Shown piece by piece: positions 18,921 through 27,355 of a stretch of DNA of 64,000 nucleotides. The position numbers were made by a program, and so were the translations under genes. Origin of the DNA: Streptomyces sp. NBRC 110028 (GTDB taxonomy: Bacteria > Actinomycetota > Actinomycetes > Streptomycetales > Streptomycetaceae); NCBI RefSeq assembly GCF_001417735.1, contig NZ_BBUZ01000028.1, positions 186,001 to 250,000 of the forward strand, written 5' to 3'. How positions within the stretch are numbered: the stretch's first letter is position 1; each line of letters opens with the position of its first letter. A model generated the notes under the pieces. The model saw only the letters and a program-made list of their open reading frames with translations. It did no database searches and was not told the DNA's origin.

Positions 18921-20241
18921 AGCGCTCCCCCTCACCGCCGTGATCGGCGGGGTCCTGCTGCCGGGGCGCGAACGCCTCGGCGGCCGCCCGTTGATAGCGC
19001 AGGACCGCCTGCTCGGCGGCGCGCAGATCGCACGGGGCGCTCCACAGCATCCGGCGCGCCATGTCATACCGCTCCACCAGCAGCGGATCCTCCGCCATAC
19101 CGTGCCGGGCGACCTTCGCCTTGTACGCGTCCAGCCGGCCGCGAAGCTCTGCGCGGACCGCGAGCGGTGCGGTCACCGCCGTCAACGACTCGCGGGCGCG
19201 CAGCAGTTCGTCGTCGGCGCGCTGCTCCAGGCTGTCCAGCAGCGGGGAGAGCCGGTGCCACTGGGAGCGGCGGCGGTAGTCGGCGGCCGCGACCAGCTGC
19301 TCGTGCAGCGCGGTCGGCGGGCCGCTGACCGCGGGCACCTCGGACGCCGCGATCTTCGCCAGCACCTCACCGCGCGCCTGCCGGGCCTCCGCGAGGGTGC
19401 GATCGGCGCGGGAGAGCACATCGCGCAGCCGCATCAGACGCCGCTCGGCGTCCTGCCGGACGTCCAGGACGGCCTCGATCTCGCGCCGCACGTCGTCCAG
19501 GGCGCGGGCGGCGCGGTCGTAGCGGACGGTGTCGGGGCTGCCGCCGCCGGGCGCCGAACTCCCGGCGGCGGGTTTCCAGAAGGCCAGCGGATCGGAGACC
19601 ACCTCGGCGCGCAGCGCGGTCAGCTCGGCGGTGATCTGCTCCAGATCGTCTCCCGAGGGGTGCTCCCCGGGCCGCACCCCGACCGAGTGGGCGAGCGAAC
19701 GGGTGCGGTGCAGCTCGGCGGAGAGCATGTCGATCCGGGCGGGCAACGCGGACCACACGGCGTCGGCCGTGACGATGACGTCCAGCGCCTCGGCATACCA
19801 GCGGTTCATCCGGTCGGTCAGCTGCTCCAGGCTCAACTGCTCGCTGAGCAGCGGCGTGCCGGTGAGCGTGGCGGTGCTGGGCAGGGTGATACCGGGGCCG
19901 CGCAGCAGCTCGGTCAGCTCGGCCAGCTCGCCCGGGGTGGACCAGCGGTGCCGGGAGCGCACCTCGCGGGCCCGCTGGAGGGCGTCCGTGTAGGCGTCGA
20001 AATAACTCCACAGCAGGGAGATGGCCTGTTCGGTGGTGGCCCACCGGTCCTTGGTGACGCCGGCCAGCTCGGCACCCTCGAGCAGCCTTCTGCCCGCGTG
20101 ATCCTGGAGGGCGAGCAGCGACGTCTCGATCGCCTCGTGCTCGGCGCCGAGCCTCGCCAGCGCACGGTCCACCTCTTCGCGGCCCATGGCCGGCCCCTCG
20201 GGTGTCCCCGTGGAGCCGGGGAAGGGTCCCGGGACCTCCAT
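18913..20241 (-). CDS. Coiled-coil hypothetical protein in the pknG operon
   Basis: The 442-residue protein is almost entirely helical and has charged heptad-like stretches. The clearest coiled coil is at about residues 240-330 (DDVRREIEAVLDVRQDAERR, then RLRDVLSRADRTLAEARQARG). No enzyme motif, signal peptide or membrane helix is seen. The ATG at 20241 has GGAGAGGTGATCG upstream, so it is preferred over ATG 20187. Its stop overlaps the pknG start (ATGAGTGA), showing coupling. It is presumably a scaffold or adaptor for the kinase; I do not recognise the family. Confidence 0.75.
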   Translation of the reverse strand: MEVPGPFPGSTGTPEGPAMGREEVDRALARLGAEHEAIETSLLALQDHAGRRLLEGAELAGVTKDRWATTEQAISLLWSYFDAYTDALQRAREVRSRHRWSTPGELAELTELLRGPGITLPSTATLTGTPLLSEQLSLEQLTDRMNRWYAEALDVIVTADAVWSALPARIDMLSAELHRTRSLAHSVGVRPGEHPSGDDLEQITAELTALRAEVVSDPLAFWKPAAGSSAPGGGSPDTVRYDRAARALDDVRREIEAVLDVRQDAERRLMRLRDVLSRADRTLAEARQARGEVLAKIAASEVPAVSGPPTALHEQLVAAADYRRRSQWHRLSPLLDSLEQRADDELLRARESLTAVTAPLAVRAELRGRLDAYKAKVARHGMAEDPLLVERYDMARRMLWSAPCDLRAAEQAVLRYQRAAAEAFAPRQQDPADHGGEGERYE

Positions 20242-20262
20242 CGATCACCTCTCCGAGTCCGT

Positions 20263-20417
20263 GTCCGTATCCGTCAGGCGTGATCCGTCTGCTGCCGACA
20301 TCCCTACGCGCGGGGACCGGGCGCTAATCCTTGCCGGTCCCTCAACCCTTGGCCCTTCTCACTGGGCCCTTCGGCCTTGGCCCCTCGGTTCTTGGCCCCG
20401 TCAATCCTTGGCCCCCC
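20263..20417. repeat. CTTGGCCC-rich repeat block after glnH
   Basis: The 176-bp gap between glnH and the coiled-coil gene holds at least four imperfect copies of CCTTGGCCC (about 20330-20420). They are spaced irregularly and could form alternative hairpins. No coding sequence is visible, so this is an internal transcript spacer, perhaps regulatory. Confidence 0.45.
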
Positions 20418-21464
20418 TCAATCCTTGTACAGGGGATCCGGAGGTGCCGGGTTCCGCTGTGTCCTGCCGAAATCCTCCGCGAGCCAGGTGCGGTAGGCGC
20501 GCTGCCAGGGGCTGTCGGCGCCACCTCTGCGGTAGTCCTCCAGGACCTTGTTGACCCGGCGTACCAGGTCGTCGTCCTTCTTATTCATCGCCACGCCGTA
20601 CAGCTCGTCGGTGAATCGGGGGCCGACCAGCTTGACGGAGGGGTCCTGGGCGGCCTGGCCCGCCGCCAGCGCGTTGTCCGTGATCACCGCGTCCACCTGC
20701 CCCATCTGCAGTCTGACCAGGCAGTCCAGCTGGTTGGGAACGGGCTTCACCTTGATCGCCCCGAGCGCCTTGGCGCCCTTTTCCGGGTCGTCCAGCACGG
20801 CCTCGGCGGTCGAACCCTGCGCCGTGCAGACCCTCTTGCCGCGCAGGGTCGTGTTGTAGCCGGTGATGGACGAGGTGTCGGGGGCCAGCACCTGCTGTCC
20901 GGCCTGGAAATAGGCGGTGGAGAACGCCACGTCCTTGATCCGGTCGCAGTTGATGGTCATGGTGCGCACCACGATGTCCACCTTGTGCTGCTGGAGGGCC
21001 TTGATGCGCTGGTTGGTCGGGATGGTCCGGTAGATGACGGCGTCCGGATCGCCGAAGATGTCCTTGGCGATCGCGCGCACGAGGTCGATGTCGAACCCGG
21101 TCAGCTCGCCGGTGGCCGGGTCGCGATAGCCCCAGCGGTAGCTGTTCTGGTCGACGCCCGCGATCAGCTTGCCGACCTTGTGCCCATGGATCCTCCGGTC
21201 CTTGATCCGCTCGATGGCCTTACCGCTCGCGCTCGACGGCCGCAGGCTCGCCTCCGGCTTCTCACAGTCCTCCGCCGCCGTCTCGGACCCGGCGCCCAGG
21301 GTGTGCGGACCCAGGCGGGAGCTGTCGGACGGCCGGGGCTGCCGGGCCTCACCCCCGCCGTCCACCAGCGCGGGCCCCACGATGGCCGTGGTCACCCCGA
21401 GGGCGCACACCACCGCGGCGAGGCCCGATCGCAGTCGTGCCGATCGCAGTCGTGCCGGTCGCAT
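20418..21464 (-). CDS. glnH: Extracellular amino-acid-binding protein (GlnH-like)
   Basis: This is a type 3 solute-binding protein (348 residues) with an N-terminal hydrophobic segment, so secreted or anchored. Motifs include GYRDPATGELTGFDIDLVRAIA, KALQQHKVDIVVRTMTI and YFQAGQQVL, typical of Glu/Asp binding proteins. No ABC permease follows. Instead it sits between glnX and the pknG operon, so it is more likely a sensor subunit than a transport protein. ATG 21464 has GGGGGG upstream; GTG 21488, overlapping the glnX stop, is an alternative start. Confidence 0.82.
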   Translation of the reverse strand: MRPARLRSARLRSGLAAVVCALGVTTAIVGPALVDGGGEARQPRPSDSSRLGPHTLGAGSETAAEDCEKPEASLRPSSASGKAIERIKDRRIHGHKVGKLIAGVDQNSYRWGYRDPATGELTGFDIDLVRAIAKDIFGDPDAVIYRTIPTNQRIKALQQHKVDIVVRTMTINCDRIKDVAFSTAYFQAGQQVLAPDTSSITGYNTTLRGKRVCTAQGSTAEAVLDDPEKGAKALGAIKVKPVPNQLDCLVRLQMGQVDAVITDNALAAGQAAQDPSVKLVGPRFTDELYGVAMNKKDDDLVRRVNKVLEDYRRGGADSPWQRAYRTWLAEDFGRTQRNPAPPDPLYKD

Positions 21465-21484
21465 GTCTCTGCCCCCCATCGCCG

Positions 21485-22903
21485 TCACCGGTACTCCGAC
21501 AGCCTGCGGCCTATGCCCAGGACCGCGCCCGCCGCGCCCAGCACCGCCAGCGCCCCGGCCCCGGCCGCCATCCCGGTGAACGCCCCGCGCCCGCTGTCGG
21601 CGGCCTGCCGGAACTGCCGCTGCTCATGGTCCAGCGCCTTCGCCAGCTCGTCGTCCACCCGGTCGAAGGACTCGCCCGTGCTGTCCTTGGCGCCGATGAC
21701 CTTCTCCAGCGCACCCTTGTAGTCGCCCGCGTCGTCGGCGCCGCGCGCCGCCTTGTGGCGGGCCTGCCACGCGCGGACCGCCGTGGCGGCCGCCTCCACC
21801 GGCGCCCGGCCCCCGCCGTCGTCCGCGAGCTGCCGCGCCCGGCCCAGCAGGCTGCCCTTGGCGGGACGGCCGCCGGGCTCGCGGCCGACGAGCCCGGCCA
21901 TCCGGGAGGCGTAGCTGACCTCGTAGGCGTCCTTGCCCTTGTCGGCGCCGTCCTTGTCGACGACGACCGCGCCGCGCGCGACCAGCGTCAGGTTCTCGTC
22001 GGCGCGGGCCCGCAGCGAGGCGATCCGCGCCTCGTTGAGCACCCGCAGGGACTTCGCCCCGTGGTCGTCGGACTCGTTCAGATCGGCGCGGGCGATGGCA
22101 TGGCCGGCCACCAGCCACACCAGCACCACCGCGGCGGCGGCGGACGCGCCCAGCAGACCGTGGTTGAACACCCGGTTGGTCCGGCGGTAGTTGCGGCGCT
22201 GGGCCCAGCCCAGGGTGGCCAGCGCGGCCACGCCCACTCCTATCGCCGCCCAGGGCCAGGACTTCGCGTCCCCGTAGTCCTCGCCGAGCCGGGCGGTCTC
22301 CACCTCGTACAGCCGGTCGGCGGCGGGCAGCAGCCGGGTGCGCATCGTGTCGTTCGCATACCGCAGATACGCGCCGCCCAGCGGCAGTCCCTGGCGGTTG
22401 TTGGCGCGCGCGGACTCGACCAGGCCCGTGTAGACCGGCAGCAGTTGGCTGATCTTCCGTATCTCGGCGCGCGCCGAGGCCGAGCGGTCGGTGTTGGCCG
22501 CGGCCCGCACCAGCAGCTCGGACGCGGTGCCGATATCCCGCTCATACCGCCGCCGCACCGCGGCGGGCTCCTGGCCGCCCGTCAGGAAGCCGCTCGCCGC
22601 CGTGGTGTCGGCGTCGGCCAGCGAGCGGTAGATCCGCGCGGCGTCCGCGCTCAGCGGCTGGCTGCGCTCGGCCACCGCGTCGGCCGCGGTCTCGCGGTCG
22701 GAGACCTGCCAGGCCGTCACCGCCCCGAACGCCACCAGCAGCGCGGCCAGCACGGCTCCGATGATCCGCAGCCGCCCGGGCTCCGTCGTGGCCGCGGTCC
22801 GCACCCGGTCCAGGCCCTCCCGCCACGCAGTCCGCGGCGGCGGCGGGGCCGCGGGCGCGGGCGGCGGCGGCGCGGGTCTGCCGATGGCCGACAGATGTGA
22901 CAC
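21485..22903 (-). CDS. glnX: GlnX-like membrane sensor
   Basis: The 472-residue protein has a Pro-rich cytoplasmic N-terminus and about four membrane helices (about 46-66, 217-234, 247-267, and one near the C-terminus at 440-462). Two extracytoplasmic helical modules lie between them. This architecture matches mycobacterial GlnX, which transmits GlnH amino-acid sensing to PknG. Strong ribosome site GGGGGAGGTC precedes GTG 22903. It is the first gene of the signalling operon; the promoter lies in 22904-23027. Confidence 0.72.
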   Translation of the reverse strand: MSHLSAIGRPAPPPPAPAAPPPPRTAWREGLDRVRTAATTEPGRLRIIGAVLAALLVAFGAVTAWQVSDRETAADAVAERSQPLSADAARIYRSLADADTTAASGFLTGGQEPAAVRRRYERDIGTASELLVRAAANTDRSASARAEIRKISQLLPVYTGLVESARANNRQGLPLGGAYLRYANDTMRTRLLPAADRLYEVETARLGEDYGDAKSWPWAAIGVGVAALATLGWAQRRNYRRTNRVFNHGLLGASAAAAVVLVWLVAGHAIARADLNESDDHGAKSLRVLNEARIASLRARADENLTLVARGAVVVDKDGADKGKDAYEVSYASRMAGLVGREPGGRPAKGSLLGRARQLADDGGGRAPVEAAATAVRAWQARHKAARGADDAGDYKGALEKVIGAKDSTGESFDRVDDELAKALDHEQRQFRQAADSGRGAFTGMAAGAGALAVLGAAGAVLGIGRRLSEYR

Positions 22904-23027
22904 AAGACCTCCCCCTTGGTCCGGACCCCACGGTCACTGTCCGCAGAAGTATGGACCGCGCCCCCCGACCAGGTCACCGGTCGTGCCTGGATCTTGCTCG
23001 GATCGCGATCTCCCCTCCCCACTCTGA

Positions 23028-24218
23028 TTACGCCCGGGAAGGACTTCCGGTTCCCCTTTCGTCACCGTCAGTTTCCGTGACGCCCCTTCGCGCACGCTGC
23101 GTTGCCACCTGCGTTGCCGCCTGCGCTGCCGCTCCCTCGGCCCCGTCGTAGTGCGCGCGCAGCCGGGCGTACGCCGCCGGTGGCGCGCCGGTGCGGTCCA
23201 GGCCGAGCAGCGCCGCACCGAGAACGGGCGGGGCCGTGACGACCCGGGGCGCGGCCTTCGGGGCGCGCTCCGCGAGGAGCGCGCGGACCCGGTCGTCCAG
23301 CTGCGGATGCCGGGCCGCCAGCACCCCGCCGCCCAGGATCACCGGCGTCTCCTCGGCCAGCAGGTCCAGCCGGGTCAGCGCGACCGTGGCCATCGTGACC
23401 ACCTCCTCCGCCTGGCGGTCGACGATCGCGCGCGCGACCTCGTCGCCGCCCGCGGCCACCGCGAACAGCACCGGGGTCAGCGCATAGCGGTGGGACGGCT
23501 CCAGCCGCCCCAGGTGGACGGCCTCGATCAGCTCGTACATCGTGCTCAGGCCGAAGTGCGCGGGGAGGGCGCGGGCCAGCTCGGTCGGCTCGCCCCGGCC
23601 GTCCTCCGCGCGGGCCGCCCACCACAGCGCCTCCTCCGACAGGAAGCCCCCGCCGCCCCAGTCGCCGGAGAGCCGCCCGATGGCGGGGAAGCGGGCGGTG
23701 CGCCCGCCGTGGCCAAGACCGGCGCAGTTGATACCCGCGCCGCAGACGACGGCGACGCCGGTCGGCTCGCCGTCGTCCGCGGCCCCGGCCCGCAGCAGCG
23801 CGAAGATGTCGTTGGCGACCGTGACGGTGTCGCCCCAGCCGTGGCCGGCCAGCACCTGCGTCAGCTCCGCCTCCTCGCTCGGCAGATCGGCGTTGGCCAG
23901 GCACGCGGAGACGTGCCCGACCCGCGGCGGACCGGAGCCTCCGGCCTGCCGTGCCGCCTCCTCCACCAGCCGCGCCAGCGCGCCGACGGCCCGCTCGGTG
24001 CCCACGGCGGGCGGCCGGAAGCCGCCGCCGCGGGCCGTGCCGAGCACGGTGCCGTCCGGGCCGACGAGCGCGACGTCGGTCTTGCTGTTGCCCGCGTCGA
24101 TCGCCAGCACGGACGGCCCCGGCGCGGCGGAGGAGGCTGGTGCCGCGGCGGAGGAGGCTGGTGCCGAGGCGGTGGAGGCCGGTGCGGAACCGGCCGGTTC
24201 GGACTGCGTCAGGCCCAC
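23028..24218 (-). CDS. csnK: Amino-sugar kinase CsnK (BadF/BadG ATPase fold)
   Basis: The 396-residue product has the sugar-kinase actin fold: LAIDAGNSKTDVALV phosphate 1 motif (about residue 38), a DIFALLRAG region, VCGAGINCAG and GGGVLAARHP. It is likely the ATP-dependent kinase of glucosamine or chitosan oligosaccharides in the csn operon. The N-terminus has a low-complexity Ala/Ser/Pro repeat encoded by tandem GGAGGAGGCTGGTGCC-type units (about 24125-24190). GTG 24218 overlaps the GH4 stop by 10 bp. The Csn assignment is from gene order rather than search. Confidence 0.8.
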   Translation of the reverse strand: MGLTQSEPAGSAPASTASAPASSAAAPASSAAPGPSVLAIDAGNSKTDVALVGPDGTVLGTARGGGFRPPAVGTERAVGALARLVEEAARQAGGSGPPRVGHVSACLANADLPSEEAELTQVLAGHGWGDTVTVANDIFALLRAGAADDGEPTGVAVVCGAGINCAGLGHGGRTARFPAIGRLSGDWGGGGFLSEEALWWAARAEDGRGEPTELARALPAHFGLSTMYELIEAVHLGRLEPSHRYALTPVLFAVAAGGDEVARAIVDRQAEEVVTMATVALTRLDLLAEETPVILGGGVLAARHPQLDDRVRALLAERAPKAAPRVVTAPPVLGAALLGLDRTGAPPAAYARLRAHYDGAEGAAAQAATQVATQRARRGVTETDGDERGTGSPSRA

Positions 24219-25471
24219 GCCAGGTGCTCCCGGTTGTGCGCGATCAGGTCGTCGGTCAGCTTCTCGGCGTAGTCGATCTGGCCGATGAGGGGGTGGGACA
24301 GCAGCGCCTGGAAGACACGCTCCCGCCCGCCCTTCAACGCTGCCTCCAGCGCCAGGTGTTCATACGCCGTGACATGGGAGACCAACCCGGCGTACAGCGG
24401 CTCCAGGGGGCGCACCGGAAGGGGCTTCGCGCCTCGCGCGTCCACGGTCGCCGGGACCTCGATCACCGCGTCGTCGGGCAGGAAGGGCAGGGTGCCGTCG
24501 TTGAAGGCGTTGACGATGCGCACCTCCCCGCTGTCGCGCAGCAGCGACGACGCCAGATCGACCGCCGCCTCCGAGTAGAACGCCCCGCCGCGCCGGCTCA
24601 GTAGCTCCGGCTTCTCCTCCAGCGCGGGGTCGCCGTACATCTCCAGCAGCTCGCGCTCGATCGCCGCGACCTCCGCCGCCCGTGACGGCTTGGTGCGCTG
24701 CTCCCGTACGACGGCGTCGTGCTGGTAGTAGTAGCGCAGGTAGTAGGACGGGACGACGCCCAGCCGGTCCACCAGGTCGCGCGGCATCCGCAGATCGTCC
24801 GCGATCGCCCCGCCGTGCTCGGCGAGCAGCTTGGGGAGCACGTCCTCCCCGTCGGGTCCGCCGACGCGCACCGCCCGCTCCCAGGTGAGGTGGTTGAGGC
24901 CGACGTGCTCCAGCGTCACCTCCCCGGGTGCCACGCCCAGCAGTTTCGCGAACTTGCGCTGGAAGCCGATGGCGACGTTGCACAGGCCGACGGCCCGGTG
25001 CCCGGCCGTCAGCAGCGCCCGGGTCACGATGCCGACCGGATTGGTGAAGTCCACGATCCACGCGTCCGGGTTGCGGCGGCGCACCCGCTCCGCGATGTCC
25101 AGCACGACGGGTACGGTACGCAGCGCCTTGGCGAGCCCGCCCGCGCCGGTGGTCTCCTGGCCGACGCAGCCGCACTCCAGCGGCCAGGTCTCGTCCTGCT
25201 CGCGCGCTGCCTGGCCGCCGACGCGCAGCTGGAGCAGCACCGCGTCGGCGCCGTCCACGCCCGCGTCCAGGTCGTCGGTCCAGGAGATCTTCCCGGGATG
25301 GCCCTGCTTGGCGAAGATCCGGCGGGCGAGCCCGCCGACCAGCTCCAGCCGGTCCGCGGCCGGGTCGACCAGGACCAGTTCCTCCATCGGGAGCGCGTTC
25401 CGCAACCGGGCGAACCCGTCGATGAGTTCGGGGGTGTAGGTGGACCCGCCCCCCACGACTGCGAGTTTCAA
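24209..25471 (-). CDS. csnH: GH4 phospho-glycosidase CsnH
   Basis: The 420-residue protein is an NAD- and metal-dependent GH4 enzyme. It has GGGSTYTPEL for NAD binding, the metal-binding CNVAIG and the GLNHLTW motif. It would cleave a phosphorylated disaccharide by oxidation at C3 and elimination. In the csn operon the substrates are expected to be phosphorylated glucosamine oligomers made by CsnK. TTG 25471 overlaps the permease stop (TTGA), so the genes are coupled. Length agrees with the family. Confidence 0.85.
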   Translation of the reverse strand: MKLAVVGGGSTYTPELIDGFARLRNALPMEELVLVDPAADRLELVGGLARRIFAKQGHPGKISWTDDLDAGVDGADAVLLQLRVGGQAAREQDETWPLECGCVGQETTGAGGLAKALRTVPVVLDIAERVRRRNPDAWIVDFTNPVGIVTRALLTAGHRAVGLCNVAIGFQRKFAKLLGVAPGEVTLEHVGLNHLTWERAVRVGGPDGEDVLPKLLAEHGGAIADDLRMPRDLVDRLGVVPSYYLRYYYQHDAVVREQRTKPSRAAEVAAIERELLEMYGDPALEEKPELLSRRGGAFYSEAAVDLASSLLRDSGEVRIVNAFNDGTLPFLPDDAVIEVPATVDARGAKPLPVRPLEPLYAGLVSHVTAYEHLALEAALKGGRERVFQALLSHPLIGQIDYAEKLTDDLIAHNREHLAWA

Positions 25472-26376
25472 CCCTTGACTCCTGTCAGTGTGACGCCTTC
25501 GACGAAGGCTTTCTGGGCGAAGAAGAAGACGATGATGACGGGGGCCATGACCAGCAGTGTCGCGGCCATCGTCAGATTCCAGTTGACGCTGTGCGCGCTC
25601 TTGAAGCTCTCCAGCCCATAACTGAGCGTCCAGGCGCCCGGATTCTGCGCGGCGTAGATCTGTGGGCCGAAGTAGTCGTTCCAGCAGTAGAAGAACTGGA
25701 AGAGCGCGACGGCCGCGATGCCCGGTTTGGCCATCGGAACGATGATGCGCAGCAGGGTACGGAACTCACCGCAGCCGTCGACCCGCGCCGACTCCAGGTA
25801 TTCCCTCGGAATCGTCAGCAGGAACTGGCGCAGCAGGAAGATGGAGTACGCGTCCCCGAACGCCATCGGGATGATCAGGGGCCACAGCGACCCCGACAGG
25901 TGGAACTGCTGCGCCCACACCAGATACATGGGCACCACGACGACCTGCGGCGGCAGCATCATCGTCGAGATGACCAGCAGCATGGCGGTACGGCGGCCGC
26001 GGAAGCGGAACTTGGCGAGCGCGTACGCCACCGGAATGGACGAGCAGAGCGTGAACAGGGTGCCGAGCACCGCGTACATCAGCGAATTGCGCCACCAGTC
26101 GAGGAACCCGGGGGTCCGGAAGACCTCGGCGTAATTCGACCAGTGCCATTCGGTGGGCCACAGGGCGCCGCTCATCGCCTGGCTGTCGCTCATCACGGCG
26201 GTCAGGAAGACGAAGACGAACGGCAGCAGGAAGAAGAGCGCCGCGGCGATGGCGACGGTGTGCACGGCGATCCAGTGGAGCGCCGCGCGGCGGCGGGCGG
26301 CCGGGGCGGGGGAGCGCCGGGTTCCGGGGCGGACGGGCGCGGAGGGCGCGGTGAGAGTGGTGGTGGTCGCGGTCAT
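25468..26376 (-). CDS. csnG: Sugar ABC transporter permease CsnG (MalG type)
   Basis: This is a six-helix permease of 302 residues. It has the EAA loop (EYLESARVDGCGEFRTLLRIIVPMAKPG), which contacts the ATPase, and a C-terminal membrane helix. It pairs with CsnF to import chitosan oligosaccharides. ATG 26376 is chosen because it begins just before the first basic segment and follows GAGAGGACC. No ATPase is encoded in the operon; a shared MsiK-type multi-sugar ATPase elsewhere is the usual Streptomyces solution. Confidence 0.87.
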   Translation of the reverse strand: MTATTTTLTAPSAPVRPGTRRSPAPAARRRAALHWIAVHTVAIAAALFFLLPFVFVFLTAVMSDSQAMSGALWPTEWHWSNYAEVFRTPGFLDWWRNSLMYAVLGTLFTLCSSIPVAYALAKFRFRGRRTAMLLVISTMMLPPQVVVVPMYLVWAQQFHLSGSLWPLIIPMAFGDAYSIFLLRQFLLTIPREYLESARVDGCGEFRTLLRIIVPMAKPGIAAVALFQFFYCWNDYFGPQIYAAQNPGAWTLSYGLESFKSAHSVNWNLTMAATLLVMAPVIIVFFFAQKAFVEGVTLTGVKG

Positions 26377-26390
26377 GGCGGACGGTCCTC

Positions 26391-27344
26391 TCAGTCCTCG
26401 GCCGACAGCAGGCCGGCGCGCCGGCGCATCAGCAGCGTCGTCACTGCCATCGCGATCGCGAAGAGTACGAGCGAGAGCACGCAGGCGGCTCCGGTGTTGA
26501 AGTTCTGGAAGCCGAGCGAGTAGACGAGCTGCGGCATGGTGAGGGTGGAGTGGTCGGGGTAGCCGGGCTGGATGACCGAACCGGGCCCGATGGTGACGCC
26601 GGAGGCGAGCTTTCCGGCCACCAGCGCCTGGGTGTAGTACTGCATGGTCTGGACGACGCCCGTGACGACCGCGAACATCACGATCGGGGTGATCGACGGC
26701 CAGGTCACATAGCGGAACTTGTGCAGCGCCCCGGCGCCGTCCAGTTCGGCCGCCTCGTACTGGTCCTTCGGCACGTCCAGCAGCGCCGCCATGAAGATGA
26801 CCATGAGGTCGCCGATGCCCCACAGGGACAGCAGGACGAGCGAGGGCTTGGCCCATGCCGGGTCGTTGAACCAGTTGGGGGCGGAGATCCCGACGTTTCC
26901 GAGGATGTCGTTCACCGGGCCGGTGCCGGGGTTGAGCAGAAAGACGAAGGCGACCGTGGCCGCCACCGGGGGAGCCAGATAGGGAAGGTAGAACGCGGTG
27001 CGGAAGAAGCCGACCCCGGCCTTGACCTTGGTCACCAGAAGGCCGATCCCGAGGCCGAAGACGACCCGCAGCGCGACCATCACCGCGACCAGCCAGAGCG
27101 TGTTCCACAGCGCCGGCCCGAACAGCGGCATCTGCTCGAATACGTACCGCCAGTTCCGCAGGCCCACGAAGGTCGGGGCCTCGATCTGGTTGTAGTGCAT
27201 GAAGGAGAAGTAGACGGTGGCGACCAGCGGATAGCCGAAGAAGACGGTGAATCCGACCAGCCAGGGGGAGAGGAAACCGAGGGTGCGCAGCCGCCGGCGC
27301 GTGGCCTTACGGCGCAGGGCGGGGGAGTTCATCACTGTGGCCAT
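26391..27344 (-). CDS. csnF: Sugar ABC transporter permease CsnF (MalF type)
   Basis: This 317-residue permease has six membrane helices and the EAA loop (YEAAELDGAGALHKFRYVTWPS). It heterodimerises with CsnG. ATG 27344 has ACGGAGCG upstream. It begins 11 bp after the substrate-binding protein stop. Confidence 0.87.
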   Translation of the reverse strand: MATVMNSPALRRKATRRRLRTLGFLSPWLVGFTVFFGYPLVATVYFSFMHYNQIEAPTFVGLRNWRYVFEQMPLFGPALWNTLWLVAVMVALRVVFGLGIGLLVTKVKAGVGFFRTAFYLPYLAPPVAATVAFVFLLNPGTGPVNDILGNVGISAPNWFNDPAWAKPSLVLLSLWGIGDLMVIFMAALLDVPKDQYEAAELDGAGALHKFRYVTWPSITPIVMFAVVTGVVQTMQYYTQALVAGKLASGVTIGPGSVIQPGYPDHSTLTMPQLVYSLGFQNFNTGAACVLSLVLFAIAMAVTTLLMRRRAGLLSAED

Positions 27345-27355
27345 GTCGCGCTCCG

